This document shows, in pieces, positions 7,479 to 17,810 of a stretch of DNA of 23,288 bases; position 1 is the stretch's first letter; every line of letters begins with the position of its first letter. The stretch spans positions 1 through 23,288 of the forward strand of contig DBOB01000018.1 in the NCBI GenBank assembly GCA_002299885.1, read 5' to 3'. The notes beneath the pieces were generated by a model. That model saw only the letters and a list, made by a program, of their open reading frames with translations. It did no database searches and was not told the DNA's origin. The DNA is from Sediminibacterium sp. UBA657 (GTDB taxonomy: Bacteria; Bacteroidota; Bacteroidia; Chitinophagales; Chitinophagaceae). A program made the translations under genes and the position numbers.

Positions 7479-10400
7479 TTATAGTGCGATCCTAATGTTC
7501 ACTCCTGCCCTTGTGTTTGTTATAGGAGGTGCGGATGAAATATATGGTGTCGCCCTTCTTTGATCAAAGAAGAATCTTAAATTGATCTTACTACTCAATA
7601 TATAATCTACAGATGGCTGTAGTGTAATTTCCTTTTGTCCTCCGGTACCATAGGCGTTGGATTGATCCAATCTGCTATTGCTATTGAACACATCTCGAAC
7701 GGCTACATCCAACCTAAGCGTTAAATCGTTGGCCAATCTATTATTATTTAAACCAGGAATTCTAAATGGTAATTTTAAACCTCTTTTACGGTAACTCGTC
7801 CCTATCACCCATTCCGTACTATTATTCTCACTCAATTGGTAATCTACTAAGCTCAATGATAATAAACGACTCTTCTTATATTCAAAACGAATAGACCATT
7901 GTGTAACCGTAGTCATATTCAATCCTATTAATGGCTCCATTCTTTCACTGATGGTCACATTGGGAATTAAAAAATAAGGCACAAAATTACCACTTACTGT
8001 ATCCAAGAAAGACGGCGCACTTAAACGATTGATATCCGCATACAATAATGAACTATTGAAACTATTCATAGATAAGTTTCCATTGTAACCATGCGTCAAA
8101 GAAATATTGGAAAATAAATTAGACAAGCCAGGTATATTCGCTAATCCATTGTACAATAAATTCCAGTTAGGCATTGGCAACATGCCTGAAAATGGATTGG
8201 AACGAATGCTTGAGTTATTCTGATTCAACAAGGATACATTTTTTGGATCCTTCCCGGTGTATGCCGCTATAAATGAAGGGATCAATACATCTTGGGCATA
8301 CCTGCCATAACCAATCGCGTAGCCATTAGGGTCTTTTTTTTGATCCCAATAAGGATTCAATGCCGCAACCCTATTAGAAATAATTGATCTATAATTTTCG
8401 AAGTTTTTAAACTGTGCTGAAATGATATTTGGATCATGCTTATCAAAGAATGTCCTTAACGCTACATAACTAATATTGAATCCACCTGCCGACAATGGAT
8501 TATTATGCGTTCGACTTCCATTCATATTTGCAGTTGTATCCTTAAATAATTCAGAATACTCCTTTGTAAATGTTTTATCAAACTTAAAGTCGATGATTAA
8601 AGTTTTAATTGGTTCTATCATAAATCTTGCACTCAATCTTTGATCGAACCCTTGTCTAAACAACAAATTGTAGTTTGCATCCTTTGTAAGTAAGCCTTTT
8701 CGCTCTTGCTCATTTAACCAATTACTATCTGGCTGCCTACCCATAGAGTAATCAAAGCCAGGAGCAAATCCATTGAAGTCTTTATCTATAAACTGAACGC
8801 CTGACATAAAGCCTGGCAAACGACTATTATAATTTTCTGCATAATCTAAAGAAGCATTTTGAACCATCGTTAATAAGCTTACTAAAGATTTTACAGGACC
8901 AGGAATATTCAACACTTCATTGGCCTTAAGCACTCTCATAGCAATGCGTTCCTGCTTCCTTGCTTCCTTCCATATTTTATAAGCCGAATCTCTGGCCTTG
9001 CCCGTAAGCCCATTCAATGCATCTTGCTTTTTAATGACCAACTGATTCGATAAAGGATTGGACTGTCTTGGTGTAGGTTTTGCATCAGATAAAGCAGAAC
9101 GAATGAATTTTGATTTATTGTAAAAACTATTAAAATTAAATTGTGCATTCACTTGATGCGAAAGTGTATTTTCTATTGTATTACCTAAGGAGGTAAACAA
9201 TCGGCTTGCGCCAACCCAATTATAATTAGTAGAAACATTATAACTGGCCAAAATCCAATCTGTTAATGGTATTTTATTAATTGGTAAATCATAACGTAAA
9301 GAAAATCGCTGATTATACAATGTATTACGACCTCCCCTTAATAACATTCTAGTTAAGGAATCTTTTTTCTGCTTAGTATCTATAAGTCCATCTGGTTCAT
9401 CTATTCTTGAATTCAAATTTGAAACTAAATCCAAATTCATAGATCTTGTTATTGGCCAACGAAGATTAAATATTCTACCCATGGTGAAGTATTTATCATA
9501 AGTGGTCTCTACTTTATCTGTGGTACCATCAAATGAATTAACTATCCTTGGTGTATACTCCCCAAATTGGCGATCAAAATTAGTACGATAACTCACTAAG
9601 CTTGGTGCAGGAGTGAAATTAAAATCTTTTATAAACGAGGCCCAAGGTGATGTAGTCTTAATCAATTTTGAAAAAGGCTGATACGACTTTGGATTATTGT
9701 TAAATGTATAACCTATTGAACCTCGATGCTTCACTACCTGATTTAATTCAATCAGAGGGCTTGTTTGCTGCAACTCAGAATAAGAATAGTTAAAGTCAAA
9801 ATTACTTGGACTCAATATGGTATTATTTTTACCAGGTAAAATTCTAACATTGGTAAAATTCAAGGTCTTAATGGTGCTTTCGTCAATGGAGGCTCGTTTA
9901 ATTGAATCTCTAATGGCGCCGGATACAGATTTTATTTTATCCGTGTAAAGCACATCCTTATTAAAAGGATCAAACTCAGGATTTTCTTGTGTTTTATTTA
10001 TACCAGCAAAAACTGGTACCGATATTTTTGCTTGCTTAGGTAATAATTTAGCTGCATCAATATTGGTTGCAATATCCAACTGCGTAAAACCAGTTTTAGC
10101 ACGTTCGTTCATTTTTTGTTCTATGCTTCCAAAACCGGTTGATCTATTGTTGACTGAGACTGCGATATTACCCAGATCGGCCAATATCATATCCATTCTT
10201 CCTATTGCAGCCCAAGAACCTCTTTCATCTAAATTTGAAAGTCTTAATTCATTGACCCAAACTTCTGCATCTATCATATTTTGGCCAGAAGTATTTTCAA
10301 AAGCAATTAATATGCCACGCACTTCACCTAAATTTGGATTACCCATGACCGAATAGGTATGGTTATTGGCCTGAAGTCTAGTAAACTTGCTATTAAAATT

Positions 10401-13400
10401 ATAGTTCAGGTTATCCCGGTCTATTTTTAGTTTGACTAAATCAATTAAATTCAAATTCATTTCATTCTCTAAAGGCCAAACATCTCTTACTTCTGAAATT
10501 GAATAGGTTTTTCTTTTCGTCGTGGTTAATGGGATACGTATTTCATAAAAGTTATTTTGGAAATCCTGACCTATACGAAGTACCGCTGTAATCACCCCTT
10601 TCTCCACAATGTCTGGCCTTGTTTTATTTTCGGCATGCAGGAACATGGACAAGCTTCCATAACGACGAATATCAATATTCATCGTTTTAAATACACCCCT
10701 AGGAGTTGTGTTTTTTTGTAAATTATACAATTGAACACTTAATGCTTGTTCATTCTGCAATAAGTTCACTCCATTATTACTTAATAATTGTACACGCTCT
10801 ATCCCTGGAGGAACTAAATAATTCACTGGAGTTCTACTACCATTTTCTTCTAAACTTACTGCAATCGTATTCATGGTAGCTGCAGTACTAGAAGCGGATA
10901 CCAATTTATATTCTCCTGAACTATCTACATCATACATAAACTGTCTCCACTGATTTCGGACTAAATCAAGTCTTGCAAAACGGAGTGTAATTGAATCCTC
11001 GAAACCTGTAAGGTACATTCTTAAAAAACGTATTGACTTATAATCTCGAATGCCGCCAACTCGTTTTGCTAGGTTAGAGTTAATTGGCACCCTAAATAAA
11101 TACCAATTCTCAACAGACTTAGAACCATCCGCTAAAGTGACACTAACAGTTTTTGAATCCGTCACATACCTCGTTGAATTCACGCCTATTCTACCTTTTT
11201 GTAAATCAATTTCATATTCAAAATAGGCTTCTGTTTCATTTAAAGTATTATCTCTATTTAAATCTTCATTGTCTGGTAATAAAGTGGCCGCACTACTAAA
11301 TTGACTATTGCCAGCTAAAGCAGAGTTACCTTGCGGATTATTAAAGAATTTATACCTGCTTAAAATATTTGCATTACTTGCATCATAACTTGCATCACGA
11401 TACCAAACATAGTTATCGGCTGAAGGGTCCTTATTGAATTGTTGTGCTACATTGTTATTGCCAATTTGTTTAATCAGATAGGCTCTTTTAATTCTTTCGT
11501 CTTCATCTCCAAGTCCATCAAAACCTATATCCTGAAATTTTCTATCTTCTGGATTATTACTAAATGCATTGGTTACTTGTATTGGAGTCACAGGCACCCT
11601 ACCCCAAGTTGAACTATCAATGCTGGCAGGTATCGTAGGGGTTGGCATACCGTTTTCATAAAAACGTCTTCCGTCTTTTAAGATATCCTCACTTACATTT
11701 CCTAAGTTTAAGAATAATTTACCTTTAGTCGCCGCCGATCTAATAAATGGATCCTGTACCCAAAACTCCACGTACTCAATAATATTTGTTTCAAAATCTG
11801 TTTGATCTAAAGCACGCATGATTCCACCCCATTTATCTGAAGGATTCTTTGTGTTACCGTTTGCATCCAAATCCTTATAATTATAGTTATACGGGCCTCT
11901 ATCTTTTGGATAATAACTTAAATCAAAAGTAGGCAATTGAACATCTGTGATATTGGTTGTTCTTTGAGGAAATAATTCATTGGTAAATACTTGACGAACT
12001 CTTGGATCGCTTAATGCTGGTAAATTATTTGCTAATGGATTATTTGAACTATTTCGATCTTGCAAATTGGGTTCAATTGTATACCACGCTAATCTAGCTC
12101 TATTCTTGTTGTAGTCAACTGAATCGGCTAAAGCACCTTCCGGAAAGCGGTCTAATGGTGTGGATGCTAGTGTCCAAGCATTGAAAGGAAATCTTAAATC
12201 AATATTGGTCCTTGTAGCTTCAAAATCATCTAAATAAATTAAACCCGCAGCCCCCCTTCCAATTTGTTGCGCATGCCCTGGTTTTAATATAGCCGCTTCT
12301 CCATATGCTACTAAAGATGATTTTGCTTTTGTACTATAAAATGGAAGTTTATCTAAGAGTCTTGTTAAACCAGGTAAGTCTTTTTTATAGTTAAAATCAA
12401 AACCATACATTGAATTGCTAATTGGATCAGCTCCATAATTCGTCTTAATAAAAAATGGTCGCTCATTTAAACGTGAAGAGGATAATCCAAAATTAAAATT
12501 CTTGCTCGCTAAATAATCAATCCTCAATGCCCTAAATCCACGCTCCTGAAATCCAAAACCTAAATTATTTTCATATGAAACATTTACTGGAATATTAGAA
12601 CTCAAAATACCAGGGTTGATTATTCTTACTGTACCAGAACCATAATCAACAAGATAGTCAAAGCCTTCTCTTAAAATTTGTCCCCCGGCACGAACACTCA
12701 CAGAGCCTTGAGGCACATTGAATGCATTTAAGCTAATTTCAGATCCACCTGCACTGCCTTTAACTTGTCCTTCCATCACAAAGCGATTCAAGTTGGCATA
12801 GGTTTGTGCTTCTGCTTTGATATTACGATATAATTGATTGTAAATATATTTTTTTGAAATATTTGTGTCAACGCCAGCAAATGCAATGTTTTGCAAGTCT
12901 TTACCAAAGGGTTCTAATAATGGAAAAACAATTCTACCCATACTAGACAAGACTGTATAACCTTCTACATAATCGAATACACCGTCTGGCTGTGGGTCAT
13001 TTCGATTATTCAATCTATCTAATTGTAAAATTTTAATCAAAGAAATACCTTCATTTGCTTTATTCGTAATTGGTAGGTATCTTTTTAATCCAGCACTTGG
13101 TTCTTCATACAATACATTCAATTGAAAATCTTGTTGCTGAATGGCCCCGAATAAATCCAATGAGTATACGTTTTTCATCATCAAATCCCAGATAGGCAAA
13201 TCTGTTCTTTGTGTAGTTGCCTTCAATAATTTTAAATATAAAATTTGTTGTACCCCATTAGCTGGATTCAATGCAACTCCTTCAGAGAATTCCCCTACTT
13301 GATATAGTTTACCATTATAGGTATATTGAAATGCAACCGCCAAAACCTCATCTGCTTGTAAAGGAATATTTAAGGATAAAAATCCTAATTGACCATTAAA

Positions 13401-14735
13401 AAAGTATTCATTTTCTGTTAGCTTTCTTGCAAATGTGCGCTCATAGTCCTCCGCAGATCTTAAATTAGCTGCAGCTAATACACTTGCAACACCCGAAGGG
13501 ACTCTTGAATTGGGATTGCCAATGATTTTTGAATACAAACTATTTGCACTGTTGTCTGGGAATGGATTATTAGGATTGGTCTCTAAAGCTTTTTGTTCCT
13601 TTCTTAATACTGGTTCACCAATATCCGCTAAACCAACTACATCTCTTGCATTTGTTGTTTGTCCATTACGATTAGTGACCCAAACTTCTATACGCTTAAT
13701 TTGAATTTGAGAATTAACTACTGGCAATGTACTCATTGCCTTATTGTAATTATTTCTAAAATATTGTGCTAGTAAAAAGTGTCTATTTTCTTCATAATCA
13801 TCCAGCCTTTTTTGGAATCTTTGTGTAGACGACCCTCCCTGTAAGGCCATAGACTGGCGTTGAGATTTTTGATTGGCAATGGCTCCAGTCACAAATAATT
13901 TACCAAATTGTAATTGGGCTTTTATCCCAAATAAATTTTGCGTACTTGGTATCAAAGTACTTCTAGAAACGTAATTGATATTACCTGCTTCAATAAACTT
14001 AACAATTTCATCTTTCTTGCCGGTATAATTAAACTTAATCTGATTATCAAATCCAAGATTAGACAATGAATTTAAATTAATAGGGAAAGTAATCTTATCG
14101 CCAATTTTTGCAATTAAACTAAAATTGGTATTGGCATCAAAATCAAATCCACCATTTCTTCTAGCACGTTCTGGCAAGGTTGGATTCTTAACATTTTGTC
14201 CTTGATACCCTGCCCTGATATTAATTTCTCCAACTGGTTTGATTTCAATTTTTAACAACGAATCAGACTTCCCAAATAAACGATCAAAGAAGCTATCATA
14301 TAATTTTGTCTTAGGTCTTGTAATTTTTCTGTTCAACACCCCTAGTGAATTTGCACGCTGCATAAAATACGATTGCTCATCCTTGCGTGTTTTTAATTTC
14401 CAGAATTCGTCAAAACTCAAGGTTGAAGGAAAACGATTGTACCCTGTTCCAAATTTTTCTGTAATATAATATTGCTTAGATATAGGATCATAGTCCACCT
14501 TTCTTTTAAGCAAACTAGAATCTCTTATATCAAAAGGATTATTACTTGGTTGAGTTAAAAAATCTGCACGTCTATCTGCAATTGGATACCTTAATTTACC
14601 CACCAAAGTATCTGGAACTTTTTTAGTGATAGTATCTTGAAATGGCGGTTTTAATTGGCTTGTATCTTGCCCATAACTAGTCTGCTTCAATAGAAGGAGC
14701 GCAGACAATAGCATGAAAGTGGGGAAGAATCTCAA
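7479..14735 (-). CDS. sprA: Type IX secretion outer-membrane translocon SprA (Sov)
   Basis: SprA is the giant outer-membrane beta-barrel channel through which type IX secretion cargo leaves the periplasm; it was first found as a gliding-motility protein in Flavobacterium and as Sov in Porphyromonas. The 2418-residue length fits the family (about 2,400). A signal peptide (residues 1-22, h-region LLSALLLL) is followed by the conserved N-terminal segment with GFDFDANTNFSL, KIGDKITFPINLN and NLFGIKAQLQFGKL. The rest is rich in alternating strands with Asn/Asp-rich turns and ends in a terminal strand, GVNIRIAL. The start is a TTG at 14735, 24 bases after the ruvA stop. There is no in-frame ATG before residue 8, and the TTG start supplies Arg2 for the signal peptide. 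An internal start at M8 is the alternative. It is probably co-transcribed with ruvA. Confidence 0.96.
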   Translation of the reverse strand: MRFFPTFMLLSALLLLKQTSYGQDTSQLKPPFQDTITKKVPDTLVGKLRYPIADRRADFLTQPSNNPFDIRDSSLLKRKVDYDPISKQYYITEKFGTGYNRFPSTLSFDEFWKLKTRKDEQSYFMQRANSLGVLNRKITRPKTKLYDSFFDRLFGKSDSLLKIEIKPVGEINIRAGYQGQNVKNPTLPERARRNGGFDFDANTNFSLIAKIGDKITFPINLNSLSNLGFDNQIKFNYTGKKDEIVKFIEAGNINYVSRSTLIPSTQNLFGIKAQLQFGKLFVTGAIANQKSQRQSMALQGGSSTQRFQKRLDDYEENRHFLLAQYFRNNYNKAMSTLPVVNSQIQIKRIEVWVTNRNGQTTNARDVVGLADIGEPVLRKEQKALETNPNNPFPDNSANSLYSKIIGNPNSRVPSGVASVLAAANLRSAEDYERTFARKLTENEYFFNGQLGFLSLNIPLQADEVLAVAFQYTYNGKLYQVGEFSEGVALNPANGVQQILYLKLLKATTQRTDLPIWDLMMKNVYSLDLFGAIQQQDFQLNVLYEEPSAGLKRYLPITNKANEGISLIKILQLDRLNNRNDPQPDGVFDYVEGYTVLSSMGRIVFPLLEPFGKDLQNIAFAGVDTNISKKYIYNQLYRNIKAEAQTYANLNRFVMEGQVKGSAGGSEISLNAFNVPQGSVSVRAGGQILREGFDYLVDYGSGTVRIINPGILSSNIPVNVSYENNLGFGFQERGFRALRIDYLASKNFNFGLSSSRLNERPFFIKTNYGADPISNSMYGFDFNYKKDLPGLTRLLDKLPFYSTKAKSSLVAYGEAAILKPGHAQQIGRGAAGLIYLDDFEATRTNIDLRFPFNAWTLASTPLDRFPEGALADSVDYNKNRARLAWYTIEPNLQDRNSSNNPLANNLPALSDPRVRQVFTNELFPQRTTNITDVQLPTFDLSYYPKDRGPYNYNYKDLDANGNTKNPSDKWGGIMRALDQTDFETNIIEYVEFWVQDPFIRSAATKGKLFLNLGNVSEDILKDGRRFYENGMPTPTIPASIDSSTWGRVPVTPIQVTNAFSNNPEDRKFQDIGFDGLGDEDERIKRAYLIKQIGNNNVAQQFNKDPSADNYVWYRDASYDASNANILSRYKFFNNPQGNSALAGNSQFSSAATLLPDNEDLNRDNTLNETEAYFEYEIDLQKGRIGVNSTRYVTDSKTVSVTLADGSKSVENWYLFRVPINSNLAKRVGGIRDYKSIRFLRMYLTGFEDSITLRFARLDLVRNQWRQFMYDVDSSGEYKLVSASSTAATMNTIAVSLEENGSRTPVNYLVPPGIERVQLLSNNGVNLLQNEQALSVQLYNLQKNTTPRGVFKTMNIDIRRYGSLSMFLHAENKTRPDIVEKGVITAVLRIGQDFQNNFYEIRIPLTTTKRKTYSISEVRDVWPLENEMNLNLIDLVKLKIDRDNLNYNFNSKFTRLQANNHTYSVMGNPNLGEVRGILIAFENTSGQNMIDAEVWVNELRLSNLDERGSWAAIGRMDMILADLGNIAVSVNNRSTGFGSIEQKMNERAKTGFTQLDIATNIDAAKLLPKQAKISVPVFAGINKTQENPEFDPFNKDVLYTDKIKSVSGAIRDSIKRASIDESTIKTLNFTNVRILPGKNNTILSPSNFDFNYSYSELQQTSPLIELNQVVKHRGSIGYTFNNNPKSYQPFSKLIKTTSPWASFIKDFNFTPAPSLVSYRTNFDRQFGEYTPRIVNSFDGTTDKVETTYDKYFTMGRIFNLRWPITRSMNLDLVSNLNSRIDEPDGLIDTKQKKDSLTRMLLRGGRNTLYNQRFSLRYDLPINKIPLTDWILASYNVSTNYNWVGASRLFTSLGNTIENTLSHQVNAQFNFNSFYNKSKFIRSALSDAKPTPRQSNPLSNQLVIKKQDALNGLTGKARDSAYKIWKEARKQERIAMRVLKANEVLNIPGPVKSLVSLLTMVQNASLDYAENYNSRLPGFMSGVQFIDKDFNGFAPGFDYSMGRQPDSNWLNEQERKGLLTKDANYNLLFRQGFDQRLSARFMIEPIKTLIIDFKFDKTFTKEYSELFKDTTANMNGSRTHNNPLSAGGFNISYVALRTFFDKHDPNIISAQFKNFENYRSIISNRVAALNPYWDQKKDPNGYAIGYGRYAQDVLIPSFIAAYTGKDPKNVSLLNQNNSSIRSNPFSGMLPMPNWNLLYNGLANIPGLSNLFSNISLTHGYNGNLSMNSFNSSLLYADINRLSAPSFLDTVSGNFVPYFLIPNVTISERMEPLIGLNMTTVTQWSIRFEYKKSRLLSLSLVDYQLSENNSTEWVIGTSYRKRGLKLPFRIPGLNNNRLANDLTLRLDVAVRDVFNSNSRLDQSNAYGTGGQKEITLQPSVDYILSSKINLRFFFDQRRATPYISSAPPITNTRAGVNIRIAL

Positions 14736-14759
14736 GAATAAAGCATTAAATATGAGTGA

Positions 14760-15347
14760 TTAACAATTTTTGAGGGCTTGTTTGATCAAGATTTCTAGAG
14801 AAACATCTGCACCCTCTGATTGTATCACTTTATCAATCGCTTTTTCTGCAACCGCCTTTTGAATCCCTAATGAAACAAGTGCTTGTATAGCGTCTTGATG
14901 TGGTGTGGACTTACTAAATGTGGAACCACCTGACATCTGCATTGGCAATTTTGCCAATTTATCTTTTAACTCCAAGACCAAGCGCTCTGCTGATTTTTTT
15001 CCAATCCCTTTTATTTGTTCTAATTGACGAGCATCACCCTGCACAATGGCACGGATAATTTCATCTGGTCGCATCCCCGATAACATCATCCTAGCAGTAC
15101 TTGCACCAACTCCAGATACACTTATGAGTTGCATAAAAAGTTCTTTTTCATCCTGTCCAAAAAATCCAAAAAGCACTTGTGAATTCTCAGTAAGATGTAA
15201 ATAAGTATGAAGTAACCCTTTTTCTTTACCAGAGATAGATTCATAAGTGTTCAAACTGATGTTGACTTCATAGCCCACGCCTCCAACATCCACAATCAGT
15301 TTAGCTGGGGTCAATTGGACAAAATTTCCTTGTAAAAATGCAATCAT
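14760..15347 (-). CDS. ruvA: Holliday junction branch migration protein RuvA
   Basis: RuvA binds four-way DNA junctions as a tetramer and loads the RuvB motor for branch migration in recombination and repair. The product is 195 residues, close to the family norm of about 200. An N-terminal OB domain (1-63, starting MIAFLQGNFV) is followed by two helix-hairpin-helix motifs (about 73-85, SVSGVGAST, and 112-123, IKGIGKKSAERL). After a flexible linker (about 133-148) comes the C-terminal RuvB-contact domain (150-195). The frame stays open to 15389, but the extra 14 residues are hydrophobic and foreign to RuvA, whose family starts with the MI-x-x-L-x-G pattern, so I place the start at 15347. sprA follows after 24 bases. 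Confidence 0.95.
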   Translation of the reverse strand: MIAFLQGNFVQLTPAKLIVDVGGVGYEVNISLNTYESISGKEKGLLHTYLHLTENSQVLFGFFGQDEKELFMQLISVSGVGASTARMMLSGMRPDEIIRAIVQGDARQLEQIKGIGKKSAERLVLELKDKLAKLPMQMSGGSTFSKSTPHQDAIQALVSLGIQKAVAEKAIDKVIQSEGADVSLEILIKQALKNC

Positions 15348-15446
15348 AATTGAACCAAAAATAAGGCTTACACAATGAAAAATGGCCATTTTAGGTCATT
15401 CTTAAGCATTTTTTAAGATATTTGTTACTTATATAAACTAGATACT

Positions 15447-16439
15447 ATGTCCCAAAAGCTGAAAGCAGCAATCACCTCGGTTGGAGGCTATGTCCCAGAG
15501 ACCAAATTGACCAATTTTGATTTAGAAAAGATGGTAGATACAAATGATGAGTGGATCAAGAGTAGAACCGGTATTTCCGAGCGTAGAATCTTAAGAGAAC
15601 CAGGCAAAGCAAGCTCTGATATGGCTGCAAGAGCCATCGAAGAAATTCTACGAAAAAAGCAGTTAGACCCTTTAGAAATAGATTGTATTATTTGTGCCAC
15701 GGTAACTCCAGACATGGTATTCCCTGCAACAGCAAATATCATTGGCGACAAAATTGGTGCAAAAAATGCATTTGGTTTTGACTTAGGTGCAGCATGTAGT
15801 GGTTTCTTATTTGCCTTAACAACTGGCGCTAGTTTTGTAGAAGCTGGTAGATATAAAAAAGTGATTGTGGTGGGCGTGGATAAAATGAGTTCCATCATCG
15901 ATTATACTGATAGAGCAACCTGTATCATTTTTGGTGATGGCGCTGGAGCAGTTTTATTAGAACCTAGTGCAGATGAAGATGGATTCCAAGATGCAATCTT
16001 AAAAAGTGATGGGATTGGTAGAGAATACTTGCATATCAAAGCTGGTGGAAGTTTAAAACCAGCCTCAGTGGAAACGGTGATGGCTAAAGAACATTATGCT
16101 TTCCAAGACGGCCAACCAGTTTTCAAATTTGCCGTAAAAGGAATGGCAGATGTAAGTGCCGAACTATTAGAAAAACACAATTTAACCGGAGAAGATATTG
16201 CATGGTTAGTCCCGCACCAAGCAAACTTAAGAATCATTGATGCCACTGCAGACCGTGTTGGTTTGCCTAAAGAAAAGGTGATGATCAATATTCAAAAATA
16301 TGGCAATACCACAGCAGCTACTATTCCATTATGTTTATGGGAATGGGAGTCTCAACTAAAAAAAGGTGATAATTTAATTCTGGCTGCTTTTGGTGGTGGA
16401 TTTACCTGGGGTGCAGCATGGGTTAAATGGGCTTATTAA
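15447..16439 (+). CDS. fabH: 3-oxoacyl-ACP synthase III (beta-ketoacyl-ACP synthase III)
   Basis: FabH starts type II fatty-acid synthesis by condensing an acyl-CoA primer with malonyl-ACP. The 330-residue protein has the full Cys-His-Asn catalytic triad: C117 in GAACSGFLFAL, H257 in VPHQAN and N287 in YGNTTAATIP. The thiolase-fold glycine segments are intact (FGDGAGAVLLE 162-172; AAFGGGFTWGAAW 313-325). It begins at an ATG divergent from ruvA, with about 100 bp between the two starts. Bacteroidota often carry several FabH paralogues, some of which serve other pathways, so this copy may not be the only one in the genome. Confidence 0.95.
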   Translation: MSQKLKAAITSVGGYVPETKLTNFDLEKMVDTNDEWIKSRTGISERRILREPGKASSDMAARAIEEILRKKQLDPLEIDCIICATVTPDMVFPATANIIGDKIGAKNAFGFDLGAACSGFLFALTTGASFVEAGRYKKVIVVGVDKMSSIIDYTDRATCIIFGDGAGAVLLEPSADEDGFQDAILKSDGIGREYLHIKAGGSLKPASVETVMAKEHYAFQDGQPVFKFAVKGMADVSAELLEKHNLTGEDIAWLVPHQANLRIIDATADRVGLPKEKVMINIQKYGNTTAATIPLCLWEWESQLKKGDNLILAAFGGGFTWGAAWVKWAY

Positions 16440-16485
16440 TTGTATCTTTAGAAAGTAGCATTCGAATCATTTAAAAAACCGCATT

Positions 16486-17718
16486 ATGAGTCAAAAAAAA
16501 TTTAAAGGAATTAGTACAGTAACACTGCATACTGCCGGACATGACAATGATAGTTTTTCGCATACTACACCAATTTATGCTACATCTACCTTTACATTTA
16601 ATTCTGCCGAGGAAGGGATGGAGCGTTTTAAAGGAGAAGATAAATCTAAATTATATACAAGATGGGGCAACCCAACTTTTGTTGCAGCAGAGCAAACTAT
16701 TGCAGCATTGGAAGCGCATGGTTTAATGAATGAACATGGCGCTCCTTTAGAATTAAAAGCATTGTTGCATTCAAGTGGACAAGCTGCTATGACTACTTTA
16801 TTTTTTAGTAATTTAAGCGCAGGTGATACATTGATCTCACACTATTCATTATACGGAGGCTCTCAGGAATTGATGCAAAAAGTATTGGTAGAAGCTGGAG
16901 TGAAAATTATTTTAATTGATATTCATGATGAAGCTCTTTTAATTGAAACTATTAAAGCCAACCCTAGCACAAAACTAATTCACCTTGAAACCCCTGCCAA
17001 TCCTACATTACAGTGTGTGGATATTCAAGCAATTTGCGCCATTGCTAAAGCTCATGGCATTAAAGTTTCAGTGGATAATACTGTTGCTACACCCTATTTA
17101 CAACAACCATTTGCTTTGGGAGCAGATTTTGTTTTTCATTCCGCAACAAAATTTTTAAACGGGCATGGATCTGCATTGCATGGTGTTTTATTAGGTAAGG
17201 ATTTGGAATTCATGAATAAAAAAGCTTGGAAATGGCATGCATTAATGGGTGGCAATAGCAACGCATTTGATGCCTATCTTTTAATTCAAGGGATGAAGAC
17301 ATTAGAAGTTAGAATGGAAAGACATTGTAGCAATACAGCAAAAGTGGCTAATTTTTTAGCAGCACATCCTGCCATTGCACAGGTAAATTATACTGGACTT
17401 GCAACACATCCACAACACGAGATTGCTAAAAAACAAATGAAGCAGCATGCGCCCCTAATTAGTTTTGAACTTAAAGGTGGCATTGAAGCTGGAAAGAAAT
17501 TCATTAATGCAGTGGAAGTTTGCACACGTGCGGTATCCTTAGGCACTGTAGATACTTTAGTGTCACATCCTGCAAGCATGACGCACATGTCCATACCAAA
17601 AGAAGAAAGAATTAAGTACGGTATTACAGATGGCTTAATAAGAATGAGTGTGGGTATTGAAAATATCGAAGACATAGAAGCCGATTTAGCGCAGGCATTG
17701 GCTAAAGCGTCTTTATAG
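16486..17718 (+). CDS. Cys/Met metabolism PLP-dependent enzyme (trans-sulfuration family)
   Basis: A fold-type I pyridoxal-phosphate enzyme of 410 residues. Family hallmarks are YTRWGNPT (57-64, phosphate-binding Tyr and Arg from the neighbouring subunit), SSGQAAM (97-103), ETPANPT (168-174), D197 in SVDNT (binds the PLP ring nitrogen) and the Schiff-base lysine K222 in HSATKFLNGHG. Possible activities are cystathionine gamma-synthase or gamma-lyase, O-acetylhomoserine sulfhydrylase and methionine gamma-lyase. The segment LYGGSQ (122-128) has Gly where classical methionine gamma-lyases carry a catalytic Cys, which argues against that choice. It lies 46 bp after fabH. TATCTTTA at 16443-16450 resembles a -7 promoter element, so it may have its own promoter. 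Confidence 0.9.
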   Translation: MSQKKFKGISTVTLHTAGHDNDSFSHTTPIYATSTFTFNSAEEGMERFKGEDKSKLYTRWGNPTFVAAEQTIAALEAHGLMNEHGAPLELKALLHSSGQAAMTTLFFSNLSAGDTLISHYSLYGGSQELMQKVLVEAGVKIILIDIHDEALLIETIKANPSTKLIHLETPANPTLQCVDIQAICAIAKAHGIKVSVDNTVATPYLQQPFALGADFVFHSATKFLNGHGSALHGVLLGKDLEFMNKKAWKWHALMGGNSNAFDAYLLIQGMKTLEVRMERHCSNTAKVANFLAAHPAIAQVNYTGLATHPQHEIAKKQMKQHAPLISFELKGGIEAGKKFINAVEVCTRAVSLGTVDTLVSHPASMTHMSIPKEERIKYGITDGLIRMSVGIENIEDIEADLAQALAKASL

Positions 17719-17721
17719 TTT

Positions 17722-17745
17722 AAAGAAATGTTCTTTTTTGTTTTT
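17722..17745 (+). terminator. Weak hairpin plus T-run after the PLP enzyme gene
   Basis: AAAGAA and TTCTTT (17722-17727, 17731-17736) form a small AT stem followed by TTTGTTTTT, just downstream of the stop codon. The position and T-run fit a terminator, but the stem is short and AT-only with a 3-nt loop, so support is modest. Confidence 0.25.
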
Positions 17746-17810
17746 ATATCTAATTAGTATTTTTTCTGGTATATTATTAAAATAATCCCTTACGCTTCTA
17801 ATATTTTTTT

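Noticed and set aside
15348..15389. In-frame upstream extension of ruvA (14 more residues starting MAIFHCVS)
   Set aside because: RuvA proteins begin with the OB-domain strand MI-x-x-L-x-G, which starts at 15347; the extension is hydrophobic and has no family counterpart.
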